From: Mangrovihabitans endophyticus
GTDB taxonomy: Bacteria > Actinomycetota > Actinomycetes > Mycobacteriales > Micromonosporaceae
DNA: 63,389 bases
NCBI RefSeq assembly: GCF_014646155.1
Contig: NZ_BMMX01000031.1
Coordinates: forward strand, 1-63,389
Direction of reading: 5' to 3'
In this document: one piece after another, positions 33,083 through 42,215 of the stretch
Numbering within the stretch: the first letter of the stretch is position 1
Layout of the letters: each line of letters starts with the position of its first letter
Program-made: the position numbers and the translations under genes
The notes under the pieces: generated by a model
Told to the model about the DNA's origin: nothing
The model's input: the letters and a program-made list of their open reading frames with translations, nothing else
Databases searched by the model: none

Positions 33083-33976
33083 TCAGGCCGGGGGCACTTC
33101 GAGGATCGGCACCCGGACGGCGCCGTCGCGGCGCACGTGCCCGGGTGGCAGGACGTAGAACCGGCACCGGTCCGCCTCGATGTCCTTCTGCATCGCCCGC
33201 TGCCGGTCGTAGTCGAACGGGTCCAGCCAGAAGGTCGGCTCGCCGGCGGCGCCGGGCGGCGCAACGGTGAAGTCGCTCTCGTAGACGAACGAGCCCGGTG
33301 AGGTGTGGAACGGCACGGTGGCCACCAGGATGCGCAGCGCGCCGAAGCGGGTGTGCACCTTCAGCGCGCTGTTGTCGTACTGCGTGACGCCGTCCAGCTT
33401 GCGCGCCCGGTACGCGGACAGCGCCAGCGCCTTGGCCGCGTGCCCCAGCCCGACGCTGGGCATCAGCGACCACAGCGACCAGCCGACCCAGGTGCCGGGC
33501 GCGGCGCTGGGCGCGGCGCAGTAGCCGCCCACCGGCACCGGCCCGCGGTAGCCGCTGTCCACCATGCCGGCCCGCACCGCCCGCAGGTGCTGCTTGACGT
33601 CGGTGTCGAAGGAGAACGTCGAGCGTTCCACCATCGCGGCGAAGGCGTCCTGCGGAAGTCCGGCGATCACCGCGGCCGAGGGCATCAGGATCAGGTCCAC
33701 CATCACCCACTGCGGCATCGGGATGCCGCGGTCACCGAAGGCGATGCCGTTGATGATGTTGAACAGGTTGAGGAACTCCCCGGTGTCCCAGCCCTTGTCG
33801 GCGGTATCGGTGAAGTCGAGCCAGCTCAGCTTGTGCCCGTACGGCGCCTCGTTCAGGTGCGGGCGCAGCGTCTCGTTGGAGGCCAGGAAGAACTCGACCC
33901 CGTGACCGGTCAGTTTGTGCAGGTGGTCGACGAAGTCCGGGAAATGCACCTCCACCGAGGGTTCCACGGTCATCAC
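33083..33976 (-). CDS. Uncharacterised protein encoded inside the arginine operon
   Basis: A 297-residue soluble protein without a recognised family. Features seen: WLDFTDTADKGWDTGEF, an aromatic and Gly-rich middle (YRGPVPVGGYCAAPSAAPGTWVGWSLWSLMP, cited by parts), a Lys/Arg-rich helix (AAKALALSAYRARKLDG) and strand-rich C-terminal third with FWLDPFDYDRQRAMQKD. No signal peptide or membrane segment. The start (GTG 33976 or ATG 33973) overlaps the argR stop, and argG follows after 35 bases, so it is cotranscribed and translationally coupled with arginine genes. A metabolic or regulatory role in arginine supply is inferred from position only. Confidence 0.75.
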   Translation of the reverse strand: MMTVEPSVEVHFPDFVDHLHKLTGHGVEFFLASNETLRPHLNEAPYGHKLSWLDFTDTADKGWDTGEFLNLFNIINGIAFGDRGIPMPQWVMVDLILMPSAAVIAGLPQDAFAAMVERSTFSFDTDVKQHLRAVRAGMVDSGYRGPVPVGGYCAAPSAAPGTWVGWSLWSLMPSVGLGHAAKALALSAYRARKLDGVTQYDNSALKVHTRFGALRILVATVPFHTSPGSFVYESDFTVAPPGAAGEPTFWLDPFDYDRQRAMQKDIEADRCRFYVLPPGHVRRDGAVRVPILEVPPA

Positions 33977-34476
33977 AGGCTCTCCTCGCGCGGGTCGGCG
34001 TCGGTACGGCTCCAGTTGCCCAGCTTCTCGGCCAGGGTGGCCCCGGCGTGCGGCCGGGAGTCGCGGGCCACCACGAGGATCGTGTCGTCGCCCGCGATGG
34101 TGCCCACCACGTCCGACAGCCCGGAGCGGTCCAGCGCGCTGGCCAGGAACTGCGCCGCCCCCGGCGGGGTGCGCAGCACGGCCATGTTGCCGCTGGCGTC
34201 CACGCCGGTGAGCAGTTCCCGCAACAACCGCTGCAACCGTGCGGGCGCCTGCTCGGCGTCGCGCAACGGCCGCTTGCCGTCCTCCGGGATGAGGTAGGAC
34301 CCGCTGACCTTAACGGCGCCCAGCTCCTCCAGGTCGCGCGACAGCGTCGCCTGGGTGACCTGCACCCCGTCGGCGGCGAGCAGATCGGCCAGCTCGGTCT
34401 GCGAACGCACCGAGCGCCCGCGGATCAGCTCGACGATGCGCGCGTGCCGGGCGGCGCGGGTCACCGGAGCGGTCAT
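33973..34476 (-). CDS. argR: Arginine repressor ArgR
   Basis: A 167-residue regulator. The N-terminal winged HTH reads RIVELIRGRSVRSQTELADLL then VTQATLSRDLEELGAVKV; the C-terminal hexamerisation domain carries GIGD-like VVGTIAGDDTILVVAR with the Asp residues that bind arginine. ATG at 34476 overlaps the argF TGA (ATGA). It should repress the argC promoter when arginine is plentiful. Confidence 0.94.
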   Translation of the reverse strand: MTAPVTRAARHARIVELIRGRSVRSQTELADLLAADGVQVTQATLSRDLEELGAVKVSGSYLIPEDGKRPLRDAEQAPARLQRLLRELLTGVDASGNMAVLRTPPGAAQFLASALDRSGLSDVVGTIAGDDTILVVARDSRPHAGATLAEKLGNWSRTDADPREESL

Positions 34477-35396
34477 GACGCCTCGATCAGCCACGCCAAC
34501 AGGGCCTTCTGGGCGTGCAACCGGTTCTCCGCCTGATCGAACACGGCCGACTGGGTCCCGTCCATCACCTCGTCGGTGATCTCCTCACCCCGGTGCGCGG
34601 GCAGGCAGTGCAGCACGATCGCCTCGGGCGCGGCGAGCGCCAGCAGTTCCTTGTTCACCTGGTAGGGCCAGAACGGCGTGCGCCGGTCCAGTCCGTCGTC
34701 CTCCTGACCCATGGACGTCCACGTGTCGGTGGCCAGCACGTCGGCGCGGTCGGCCGCCTCCCGCGGGTCGCGCAGCACCTCGACCGACCCGCCGGTCCAC
34801 GCGGCGATCTCCGCCGCCCGCGACACCACGGCGGGCGCCGGGTCGAACCCGGACGGCCCGGCCACCCGTACGTGCATCCCGGCGCTCGCCCCGGCGAGCA
34901 GATAGGAGTGGGCCATGTTGTTGGCCGCGTCCCCCAGGTAGGCCAGCGTGCGCCCGGCCGTGGCGCCGAGCCGTTCCCGCACGGTGAGCAGGTCGGCCAG
35001 GAGCTGGCACGGGTGGAAGCCGTCGGTGAGGGCGTTCACCACGGGCACCCGGGAACCGCCGGCGATCTCGGCCAGCCGCTCGTCGCCGAACGTGCGCATC
35101 ACGATGGCCGACACGTAGCGCTGCAGCACCAGGCTCGCGTCGGCCAGCGACTCGCCACGCCCGAAGTGGGTGTTCTGCGTGTCCACGATGATCGGGTTGC
35201 CGCCGAGCTCGGCGATGCCGGCCTCGAAGGACAGCCGGGTGCGCAGGCTGGGCTTGTCGAACAGCACGGCCACCGACTGCGGGCCGGCCAGCGGCCGGCG
35301 CGCGTACCGGTCCGCCTTCATCGTCGCGGCCAGATCCAGCACCGCGGCCTGTTCGGCCGGCGTCAGGTTGTCGTCGCGCAGCAGATGACGCGTCAC
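34473..35396 (-). CDS. argF: Ornithine carbamoyltransferase
   Basis: A 307-residue transferase forming citrulline from ornithine and carbamoyl phosphate. SLRTRLSFE (residues about 50-58) binds carbamoyl phosphate, FHPCQLLAD completes that site, and HCLPAHRGEEITDEVMDG contains the ornithine-binding Cys. GTG start overlaps the argD stop (GTGA). Confidence 0.95.
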   Translation of the reverse strand: MTRHLLRDDNLTPAEQAAVLDLAATMKADRYARRPLAGPQSVAVLFDKPSLRTRLSFEAGIAELGGNPIIVDTQNTHFGRGESLADASLVLQRYVSAIVMRTFGDERLAEIAGGSRVPVVNALTDGFHPCQLLADLLTVRERLGATAGRTLAYLGDAANNMAHSYLLAGASAGMHVRVAGPSGFDPAPAVVSRAAEIAAWTGGSVEVLRDPREAADRADVLATDTWTSMGQEDDGLDRRTPFWPYQVNKELLALAAPEAIVLHCLPAHRGEEITDEVMDGTQSAVFDQAENRLHAQKALLAWLIEAS

Positions 35397-36550
35397 GCGG
35401 TCACCTCCGCCAGCGCCTGGCCCAGCGCCGCCAGGAACGCCTCGGCCTGCTCGGCGGTCAGGATCAGCGGCGGGGCCAGCCGCAGCACGCCCGGCTGCAC
35501 CGGGTTGACCAGGACGCCGCCCGCCCGCAGGCGCGCCGCGACCGCCGCCGCGGTGTCGCTGCCGAGCACGATGCCCAGCAGCAGCCCGGCGCCGCGCACC
35601 TGCAGGCCCAGCGACTCGGCGCCGCGACGGATCTGTTCGCCGACGCGCTTGACGTTGTCCAGCAGGCCCTCGCCGGCGATGGTCCGGATCACCGCCAGGG
35701 CGGCGGCGCAGGCGACCGGGTTGCCGCCGAACGTGGTGCCGTGGGCACCCGGCCGGAACAGCTCGCCGGCGCGGCCGAAGGCCAGGCAGGCGCCGATCGG
35801 CAAGCCCCCGCCGAGACCCTTGGCGAGCGTCACGATGTCCGGTTCGACGCCGTCGGCCTGGTGCGCGAACCAGTGGCCGGTGCGGCCCACCCCGGTCTGC
35901 ACCTCGTCCACCGCCAGCAGGGCGCCGGCCGCGGTGCAGATCCGGCGGGCCTCGGCGAGGTATCCGGCCGGCGGCACGACCACGCCGTTCTCGCCCTGGA
36001 TCGGCTCCAGCACCACCATCGCCGTGTCGCCGGTGACCGCGTCGGCCAGGGCGGCGACATCCCCGTACGGGACGTGGGTGACCTCGCCGGGCAGCGGCCG
36101 GAACGGGTCGGCCTTGGCCGGTTGCCCGGTGAGCGCGAGCGCCCCCATGGTGCGGCCGTGGAAGCCGCCCTCGGTGGCCACCACGTGGGTGCGGCCGGTC
36201 AGCCGGGACAGCTTGAACGCGGCCTCGTTGGCCTCCGCGCCGGAGTTGCAGAACAGCACCCGGCCGGGCCGCCCGGCCAGCGCCAGCAGCAACTCGGCGA
36301 GTGCCAGCGGGGGCTCGGCGACGTACAGGTTGGAGACGTGGCCCAGGGTGGCGATCTGCGTGGACACCGCGGACACCACCGCCGGGTGGGCGTGTCCCAG
36401 CGCGTTGACCGCGATGCCACCGAGCATGTCGAGGTATTGCCGGCCGTCCTCGCCGGTGAGCACCGCGCCGGACCCGGCGACGAGCCCGAGCGGCGGGGTG
36501 CCGTAGTTGTCCATCATGGACTGTTGCCAGCGTTCGGTGAGGGAGGTCAT
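35393..36550 (-). CDS. argD: Acetylornithine aminotransferase
   Basis: A 385-residue class-III PLP aminotransferase. The pyridoxal phosphate Lys is in TLAKGLGGGLPIG; NSGAEANEAAFKLSR and GFHGRTMGALALTG bind the cofactor phosphate. ATG at 36550 overlaps the argB stop (ATGA), which rules out the longer Arg-rich reading. Confidence 0.95.
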   Translation of the reverse strand: MTSLTERWQQSMMDNYGTPPLGLVAGSGAVLTGEDGRQYLDMLGGIAVNALGHAHPAVVSAVSTQIATLGHVSNLYVAEPPLALAELLLALAGRPGRVLFCNSGAEANEAAFKLSRLTGRTHVVATEGGFHGRTMGALALTGQPAKADPFRPLPGEVTHVPYGDVAALADAVTGDTAMVVLEPIQGENGVVVPPAGYLAEARRICTAAGALLAVDEVQTGVGRTGHWFAHQADGVEPDIVTLAKGLGGGLPIGACLAFGRAGELFRPGAHGTTFGGNPVACAAALAVIRTIAGEGLLDNVKRVGEQIRRGAESLGLQVRGAGLLLGIVLGSDTAAAVAARLRAGGVLVNPVQPGVLRLAPPLILTAEQAEAFLAALGQALAEVTA

Positions 36551-37443
36551 TGTTCGCTCACGACCATCGTGCCGATTCCTTCCGGGGTGAAGACTTCGAG
36601 CAGGGTGGAATGCGCGACCCGGCCGTCCACGACGTGCGCCGCGGGCACACCGCCGCGCACCGCGCGCAGGCACGCCTCCATCTTGGGCACCATCCCGGAC
36701 TGCAGCGTGGGGAGCAGCTTCTCCAGGTCGGTGTCGCTGATCTGGGAGATCAGCGACGCGGTGTCCGGCCAGTCGGTGTACAGGCCCGGCACGTCGGTGA
36801 GCACCACCAGCTTGCGGGCGCCCAGCGCCACCGCCAGCGCCGAGGCCGCGGTGTCCGCGTTGACGTTGTGCAGCACGCCGTTCGCGTCCGGGGCGACGGT
36901 GGCCACCACCGGGATGCGCCCGGCCGCGATCAGGTCGTCCACGGCGGAGGTGAAGACCCGGTCCACGTCGCCGACCTGCCCCACGTCCACCGCCGCGCCG
37001 TCCACCAGCGCGTACCGGCGCACCGCGGTGAACAGCCCGGCGTCCTCACCGGACAGTCCCACCGCGTACGGGCCGTGCTGGTTGATCAGCCCGACCAGTT
37101 CCCGGCCGACCTGCCCGGTGAGCACCATCCGGACCACGTCCATGGCCTCCGGGGTGGTCACGCGCAGGCCGCCGCGGAACTCGCTGGCGATGCCCAGCCG
37201 GTCCAGCATCGCGGAGATCTGCGGGCCGCCGCCGTGCACCACGACCGGCTTGATGCCGGCGTGCCGCAGGAACACCATGTCCGCGGCGAAGGCCCGCTGC
37301 AACTGCGGATCCACCATCGCGTTGCCGCCGTACTTCACCACGATGGTCGCGCCCTGGAAGCGCTCCAGCCACGGCAGCGACTCGATGAGCACGGCGGCCT
37401 TCTGCTGCGGCGTCAGCCCGTCGCTCTGCTGCGCCCCGCTCAT
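36547..37443 (-). CDS. argB: Acetylglutamate kinase
   Basis: A 298-residue amino acid kinase phosphorylating N-acetylglutamate. VVKYGGNAM (about 35-43) and VVVHGGGPQI (about 68-77) form the ATP and substrate sites, and HNVNADTAA with VVLTDVPGLYTD are also conserved. The N-terminal helix (QQKAAVLIESLPWLERF) is the one used for hexamerisation in arginine-sensitive forms, so feedback inhibition by arginine is likely. ATG overlaps argJ stop. Confidence 0.95.
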   Translation of the reverse strand: MSGAQQSDGLTPQQKAAVLIESLPWLERFQGATIVVKYGGNAMVDPQLQRAFAADMVFLRHAGIKPVVVHGGGPQISAMLDRLGIASEFRGGLRVTTPEAMDVVRMVLTGQVGRELVGLINQHGPYAVGLSGEDAGLFTAVRRYALVDGAAVDVGQVGDVDRVFTSAVDDLIAAGRIPVVATVAPDANGVLHNVNADTAASALAVALGARKLVVLTDVPGLYTDWPDTASLISQISDTDLEKLLPTLQSGMVPKMEACLRAVRGGVPAAHVVDGRVAHSTLLEVFTPEGIGTMVVSEQ

Positions 37444-38612
37444 GTCGAGTACGCCGAGTTCTCGTGCACGTAGGCGTGGGACAGGTCGGTGGTCCAGATG
37501 GTCGCGGACATCTCCGCCTCGTGCAGGTGCACGGTGATCGTCACGTCCCGTCCCGTCAGGTCCACAGCAGACCGGTCGGCCGCCGCGGCACCGCCCCGGC
37601 AGACCCACACGCCGTTGACCGCCACGTCGACCCGGTCCGGCTCGAACGCCGCCGTCGTGGTGCCGACCGCGGCGAGGATCCGCCCCCAGTTCGGGTCGTT
37701 GCCGAACAACGCCGTCTTCACCAGGTTGTTGCGGGCCACGGTGCGGCCGACGGTCACCGCGTCGGCTTCGCTGGCCGCGCCCCGCACCTCGATGGTGATG
37801 TGCTTGGTCGCGCCCTCCGCGTCCGCGATGAGCTGCTGCGCCAGATCGTGACAGACCGCGGTGACCGCCGCGGTCAGCTCCGGCAGCGTCGGCTGCACGT
37901 CGGAGGCGCCGCTGGCCAGCAACAGCACCGTGTCGTTGGTGGACATGCACCCGTCGGCGTCGATGCGATCGAAGGTGACCCGGGTCGCCTCCCGCAACGC
38001 CATGTCCAGCGTCTCGTTGTCGGCCACCGCGTCGGTGGTGAGCACCACCAGCATGGTGGCCAGCGCGGGCGCGAGCATGCCGGCGCCCTTGGCCATGCCG
38101 CCGACGCTCCAGCCGTCGCCGGCCACCTGCGCGTTCTTCGCCACCGTGTCGGTGGTCATGATGGCCCGTGCCGCCGCCTCGCCGCCGTCGGCGGACAGGC
38201 CCTTGGCCGCCGCGCTGACCCCGGCCAGCAGCCGGTCCATCGGCAACAACTCGCCGATCAGGCCGGTGGAGCAGACGGCCACGTCGCCGGCGCCGACGAG
38301 GGCCGGCCGCGCGCCGCCGCGCAGCACCGCCGCGGTGTGCTCGGCGGTACTGTGGGTGTCCCGGAAACCCTGCGACCCGGTGCACGCGTTGGCGCCGCCG
38401 GAGTTCAGCACCACCGCCCGGACCACGCCGCCCTTGAGGACCTGCTGACTCCACAGCACCGGCGCGGCCTTGATCCGGTTGCCGGTGAACACCCCGGCCG
38501 CGGTGGAATCGGGGCCGTCGTTGACGATCAGCGCGACGTCGCTCGCGCCGCTGGACTTCAGCCCGGCCGCCACGCCGGTGGCCCGGAACCCGCGCGGGGT
38601 GGTCACGGTCAC
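37440..38612 (-). CDS. argJ: Bifunctional ornithine acetyltransferase/N-acetylglutamate synthase
   Basis: A 390-residue autoprocessed enzyme that recycles the acetyl group from acetylornithine to glutamate. Self-cleavage is expected before the Thr in KGAGMLAPALATML. GRTVARNNLVKTALFGNDPNWGRILAA (quoted in parts) and NSAYST at the C-terminus are family signatures. The GTG at 38612 overlaps the argC stop (GTGA) and begins TVTTPRGFRATG. Confidence 0.95.
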   Translation of the reverse strand: MTVTTPRGFRATGVAAGLKSSGASDVALIVNDGPDSTAAGVFTGNRIKAAPVLWSQQVLKGGVVRAVVLNSGGANACTGSQGFRDTHSTAEHTAAVLRGGARPALVGAGDVAVCSTGLIGELLPMDRLLAGVSAAAKGLSADGGEAAARAIMTTDTVAKNAQVAGDGWSVGGMAKGAGMLAPALATMLVVLTTDAVADNETLDMALREATRVTFDRIDADGCMSTNDTVLLLASGASDVQPTLPELTAAVTAVCHDLAQQLIADAEGATKHITIEVRGAASEADAVTVGRTVARNNLVKTALFGNDPNWGRILAAVGTTTAAFEPDRVDVAVNGVWVCRGGAAAADRSAVDLTGRDVTITVHLHEAEMSATIWTTDLSHAYVHENSAYST

Positions 38613-39610
38613 GGCGCCACCCCGTACGCGCCGAGTCCGGCCGTCTCGGGCAGGCCGAGCATCAGGTTGGCGCACTGCACGGCCTGGCCGGCCGCGCCCT
38701 TGCCGAGATTGTCCAGCGCGCTGACCACGATCACCCGGCCCGCGTCGGCATCGGTGGTGGCCTGCAGGTGGCATGCGTTCGACCCGGCGGTGGCCGCGGT
38801 GCGCGGCCAGGATCCGTCGGGCAGCAGACTGACAAACGGCTCGTCCGCGTACGCCTGCGCGAGCACGTCCCGCGGATTCGCGTCGCCTGTGGGGCGCGCG
38901 GTCACGGTGGCCAGAATGCCGCGCGGCATCGGGGCCAGCACCGGCGTCATGGACAGCGACCGCGCGCCGGTGGCCTGCTTGATCTCCGGCACGTGCTGGT
39001 GCGTCCCCACCTTGTACGGCGTGAGGTCGCCCATCACCTCGGTGGCCAGCAAGCGCGTCGTGGCGGACCGGCCGGCGCCGGACGTGCCGGAGGCGGCGAC
39101 CACCACGACATCGTCGGGTTCGACCGCACCGGCGGCGATCAGCGGCGCCAGCGCGAGCGTGATGGTGGCCGCATAGCACCCGGTGTTCGCCACCCGGGTG
39201 GACGCCGCGATGGCCTGCCGAGCTCCGGGCAGTTCCGGCAGCCCGTACGTCCACGTGCCGGCGTGCGCGCCACCGTAGTAGCGCTGCCACGCGCCCGCGT
39301 CCCGGAGCCGGAAGTCGGCGCCCAGATCGACCACCTTCACCCCGGCCGACACCTGCCCGGCGACGGCCGCCGACTGCCCGTGCGGCAACGCGAGGAACAC
39401 CAGGTCGGCCGCGCTCAGCACGTCCGGCCCGGTGGCCGCGAACGTGATGTCCAGCGCGGCCAGGTGCGGATGCACGGCGGCGACCGGCGCACCGGCGTGC
39501 GCATGCGCGGTGGCGGCGACCAGATCAAACTCGGGATGCCCGGCGATCAGGCGCAGCAGCTCACCACCGGCGTACCCGCTGGCCCCGGCGACGGCAACCC
39601 GGATTCCCAT
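38609..39610 (-). CDS. argC: N-acetyl-gamma-glutamyl-phosphate reductase
   Basis: A 333-residue NADPH-dependent reductase and first gene of the arg operon. VAGASGYAGGELLRL is the dinucleotide-binding loop and ANTGCYAATITLAL contains the catalytic Cys. ATG at 39610 is chosen because GGAGG lies 5 bases upstream; the GTG two codons earlier would overlap that ribosome binding site. Confidence 0.95.
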   Translation of the reverse strand: MGIRVAVAGASGYAGGELLRLIAGHPEFDLVAATAHAHAGAPVAAVHPHLAALDITFAATGPDVLSAADLVFLALPHGQSAAVAGQVSAGVKVVDLGADFRLRDAGAWQRYYGGAHAGTWTYGLPELPGARQAIAASTRVANTGCYAATITLALAPLIAAGAVEPDDVVVVAASGTSGAGRSATTRLLATEVMGDLTPYKVGTHQHVPEIKQATGARSLSMTPVLAPMPRGILATVTARPTGDANPRDVLAQAYADEPFVSLLPDGSWPRTAATAGSNACHLQATTDADAGRVIVVSALDNLGKGAAGQAVQCANLMLGLPETAGLGAYGVAP

Positions 39611-39620
39611 ACTCACCTCC

Positions 39621-39632
39621 GCATGACTATGC
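39621..39632 (-). promoter_or_regulatory. Candidate ArgR (ARG) box
   Basis: GCAT, four bases, ATGC: a palindromic site within TGCATAGTCATGC on the minus strand, 11 bases before argC and overlapping its leader or promoter. It resembles half-site pairs of actinobacterial ARG boxes. The encoded ArgR makes autocontrol plausible. Confidence 0.45.
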
Positions 39633-39713
39633 AGAGAACCGTATCAACCCGCGCGACCACCCCGCAACACCGTTCCCCCACCCCTCCCACCCCACCGCAC
39701 CCCGCCGATTGCG

Positions 39714-39785
39714 TCGATCTTGGACATTCTGTGCCCGGTTGAGGGTGATAAATCGGTTATGCCGGACCGAAAAGCTCAAGATCGG
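39714..39785. repeat. Palindromic intergenic element, family 2, copy 1 (72 bases)
   Basis: Begins TCGATCTTGGAC and ends CTCAAGATCGG, so the ends are inverted repeats. It has exactly the same length as the copies at 63144-63215 and 63229-63300. With the third copy it shares GTGCCCGGTT, CGGTTATG and CGAAAAG at the same internal positions. It lies between divergent argC and the GH3 gene. Confidence 0.75.
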
Positions 39786-39854
39786 CGGCCGGGTTCCGGG
39801 CGCGGACACGCGGACCGCCCCGGGTGTAGGGCGGGGCGTGACGGGGGGTTGGGG

Positions 39855-39893
39855 CGGTTCCGGAACCGGACCGGGGTGCCGTAACCGGTTCCG
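39855..39893 (+). promoter_or_regulatory. Palindromic operator-like sites before the GH3 gene
   Basis: CGGTTCCGGAACCG (39855-39868) is a perfect 14-base palindrome; 12 bases further, GTAACCGGTTCCG (39881-39893) repeats the GGTTCC half-site. The pair is 70-105 bases before the GH3 start, where a sugar-responsive repressor could act. Confidence 0.5.
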
Positions 39894-39961
39894 AGCTGGG
39901 AGACTCACCCCGTACGTGTTGTGATGACCGCAATGACGGTCGACTTCACTGGAGGCCGTCC

Positions 39962-42208
39962 GTGAGCGAGGTCCTGCCGTACCGGGACGCCGGTTTGTCC
40001 GTTGAGGAGCGGGTCGCCGACCTGCTCGGCAGGATGACCCTGCCGGAGAAGGTCGGGCAGATGCTGCAGCTCGATTCGCGTGGTGACGTCAAGGAGATTG
40101 TCACCGAGAAGCTCGCCGGGTCGATTCTGCACACCTCGCCGCCGCGCATGCTGGAGGCGATCGACCTGGTCGCCAAGACCCGGCTGGGCATTCCGCTGAT
40201 CACCGCCGAGGACTGCATCCACGGGCACAGCTTCTGGCCCGGCGCGACGATCTTCCCGACGCAGCTTGCCATGGCCGCGAGCTGGGACGTCGGCCTGCTG
40301 GAGCGGGTCGCGCGGGCCACCGCCGTGGAGGTCGCCGCCACCGGCATCCATTGGACCTTCTCGCCGGTCCTGTGCATCGCGCGTGACCTGCGCTGGGGCC
40401 GGGTCAACGAGACGTTCGGCGAGGACCCGTACCTGATCGGCGAACTGGCCGCCGCCATGGTTCGCGGCTATCAGGGCCGCGGGCTGACCGATCCGAGCGC
40501 CATCCTGGCCACCGCGAAACACTTCGCCGGATACTCCGAGACCCAGGGCGGCCGGGACGCCAGCGAGGCCGACATCAGCCGGCGCAAGCTGCGGTCCTGG
40601 TTCCTGCCGCCGTTCGAGCGGGTGGCCCGCGAGGGCGTGGCCACGTTCATGCTCGGCTACCAGTCGATGGACGGCGTGCCGATCACCGCGAACCGGTGGC
40701 TGCTCAACGACGTGCTCAAACGGGAGTGGGGCTTCACCGGCACCCTGGTCACCGACTGGGACAACGTCGGTCGGATGGTGTGGGAGCAGCAAGTCTGCGC
40801 GGATCTGACCCAGGCCGCCACGCTCGCCGTACGCGCCGGCAACGACCTGGTGATGACCACGCCGGGCTTCTTCGAGGGCGCACTGGCCGCGGTCGAGCAG
40901 GGCCTGCTCGGCGAGGACGAGATCGACGCCGCGGTACGCCGCATCCTGCGCCTGAAGTTCGAGCTGGGCCTGTTCGAGAACCCGCGCGGCCCGGACGCGC
41001 AACGGCAGGCGGCGGTGATCGGCTGCGCCGAGCACGCGACGCTGAACCTGGAAACGGCGCGCCGCTCGCTGGTGCTGCTGCGCAACGACGGCCTGCTCCC
41101 CCTGGACACCGGCGCGCAGGCACGCACCCTCGCGGTGGTCGGCCCGAACGCCGATGACGTCTCCGCCCAGCTCGGCGACTGGTCCGGCGATTCCGGCCAG
41201 GTGGACTGGATGCCCGACGGGCACCCGCGTGAGCTGACCGAGACGGTGCTGGACGGATTCCGCGCGCTCGTGCCGCACGGCTGGACGCTCCGGCACGCTC
41301 GCGGCGCGGACATCGAGAAGCTGGTGCCCGACCCGGAAGGTCCGCTGTTCCCGGACGGGCAGCCCCGGCCGCCGATCTCCCGGCCCGCCCCGGCCGACCC
41401 GGAGATGATCGACGCCGCGGTCCGCGCCGCACGCCAGGCCGACTGCGTGGTCGCGGTGGTCGGCGACACCGTGGCGCTGACCGGCGAGGGTTGCTCCACG
41501 GCCACGCTGGAGTTGCAAGGCGGACAGATCGCCCTGCTGGACGCGCTGGCCGACACCGGGACCCCGATGATCGTGGTGCTGATCAACTCCAAACCGGCCG
41601 TGCTGCCACCGTCGGCGCTGCGCGCGCGGGCGCTGATCCAGGCGTTCAACCCGGGCATGCGCGGCGGTCGCGCGATCGCCGAGCTGATCCTCGGCATGAT
41701 CGAACCGACCGGCCGACTGCCGCTGTCGGTGCCCCGGCACGTCGGCCAGCAGCCGGTGTACTACAACCAGATCCGCGGCCAGCACGGCAGCCGCTACGCC
41801 GACCTCACCCAGGACCCGCAGTTCGTCTTCGGCGAGGGGCTGAGCTACACCCGCGTCGAGTACGCCGATCCGGTGCTCGCCGCGCCGGTGGTCGCCCCGG
41901 ACGGGGTGGTGCGGGCACGGGTGACGCTGACCAACGTCGGATCCCGCCCGGCGACCGAGACGGTGCAGGCGTACATTTCCGACGTGATCACCAGTGTCAC
42001 GTGGGCCGATCGGGAGCTCAAGGCGTTCACCCAGGTCACGATCGGCCCCGGGGAAACCGTCACGGTACCGGTGGAGATCCCGGCGGCACAGTGCACACTG
42101 GTCACCGCCGACGGCCGCCGCGTCGTGGAGCCGGGAGAGTTCGACCTGCTGGTCGGCCCCAACTCCGGCGATCTGCGCGCGGCGCGCTTCCGCATCGCCG
42201 AGGAGTGA
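39962..42208 (+). CDS. GH3 glycoside hydrolase (beta-glucosidase/xylosidase type)
   Basis: A 748-residue three-domain GH3 enzyme without a signal peptide. The TIM-barrel domain (about 1-330) has KHFAGYSETQGGRDASEADI with substrate-binding residues and the nucleophile D265 in TLVTDWDNV. The alpha/beta domain (about 380-620) supplies VVGDTVALTGEGCS, and a fibronectin-III-like domain ends the protein. Likely hydrolyses imported beta-linked disaccharides or xylosides; the exact sugar is not clear. GTG start has GGAGG about 8 bases upstream. The APH-like kinase gene follows after 7 bases. Confidence 0.9.
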   Translation: MSEVLPYRDAGLSVEERVADLLGRMTLPEKVGQMLQLDSRGDVKEIVTEKLAGSILHTSPPRMLEAIDLVAKTRLGIPLITAEDCIHGHSFWPGATIFPTQLAMAASWDVGLLERVARATAVEVAATGIHWTFSPVLCIARDLRWGRVNETFGEDPYLIGELAAAMVRGYQGRGLTDPSAILATAKHFAGYSETQGGRDASEADISRRKLRSWFLPPFERVAREGVATFMLGYQSMDGVPITANRWLLNDVLKREWGFTGTLVTDWDNVGRMVWEQQVCADLTQAATLAVRAGNDLVMTTPGFFEGALAAVEQGLLGEDEIDAAVRRILRLKFELGLFENPRGPDAQRQAAVIGCAEHATLNLETARRSLVLLRNDGLLPLDTGAQARTLAVVGPNADDVSAQLGDWSGDSGQVDWMPDGHPRELTETVLDGFRALVPHGWTLRHARGADIEKLVPDPEGPLFPDGQPRPPISRPAPADPEMIDAAVRAARQADCVVAVVGDTVALTGEGCSTATLELQGGQIALLDALADTGTPMIVVLINSKPAVLPPSALRARALIQAFNPGMRGGRAIAELILGMIEPTGRLPLSVPRHVGQQPVYYNQIRGQHGSRYADLTQDPQFVFGEGLSYTRVEYADPVLAAPVVAPDGVVRARVTLTNVGSRPATETVQAYISDVITSVTWADRELKAFTQVTIGPGETVTVPVEIPAAQCTLVTADGRRVVEPGEFDLLVGPNSGDLRAARFRIAEE

Positions 42209-42215
42209 CCCCACC

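Noticed and set aside
39611..39961. Small gene in the argC/GH3 intergenic region
   Set aside because: Open frames there are short and cross the 72-base palindromic element; no start signals.
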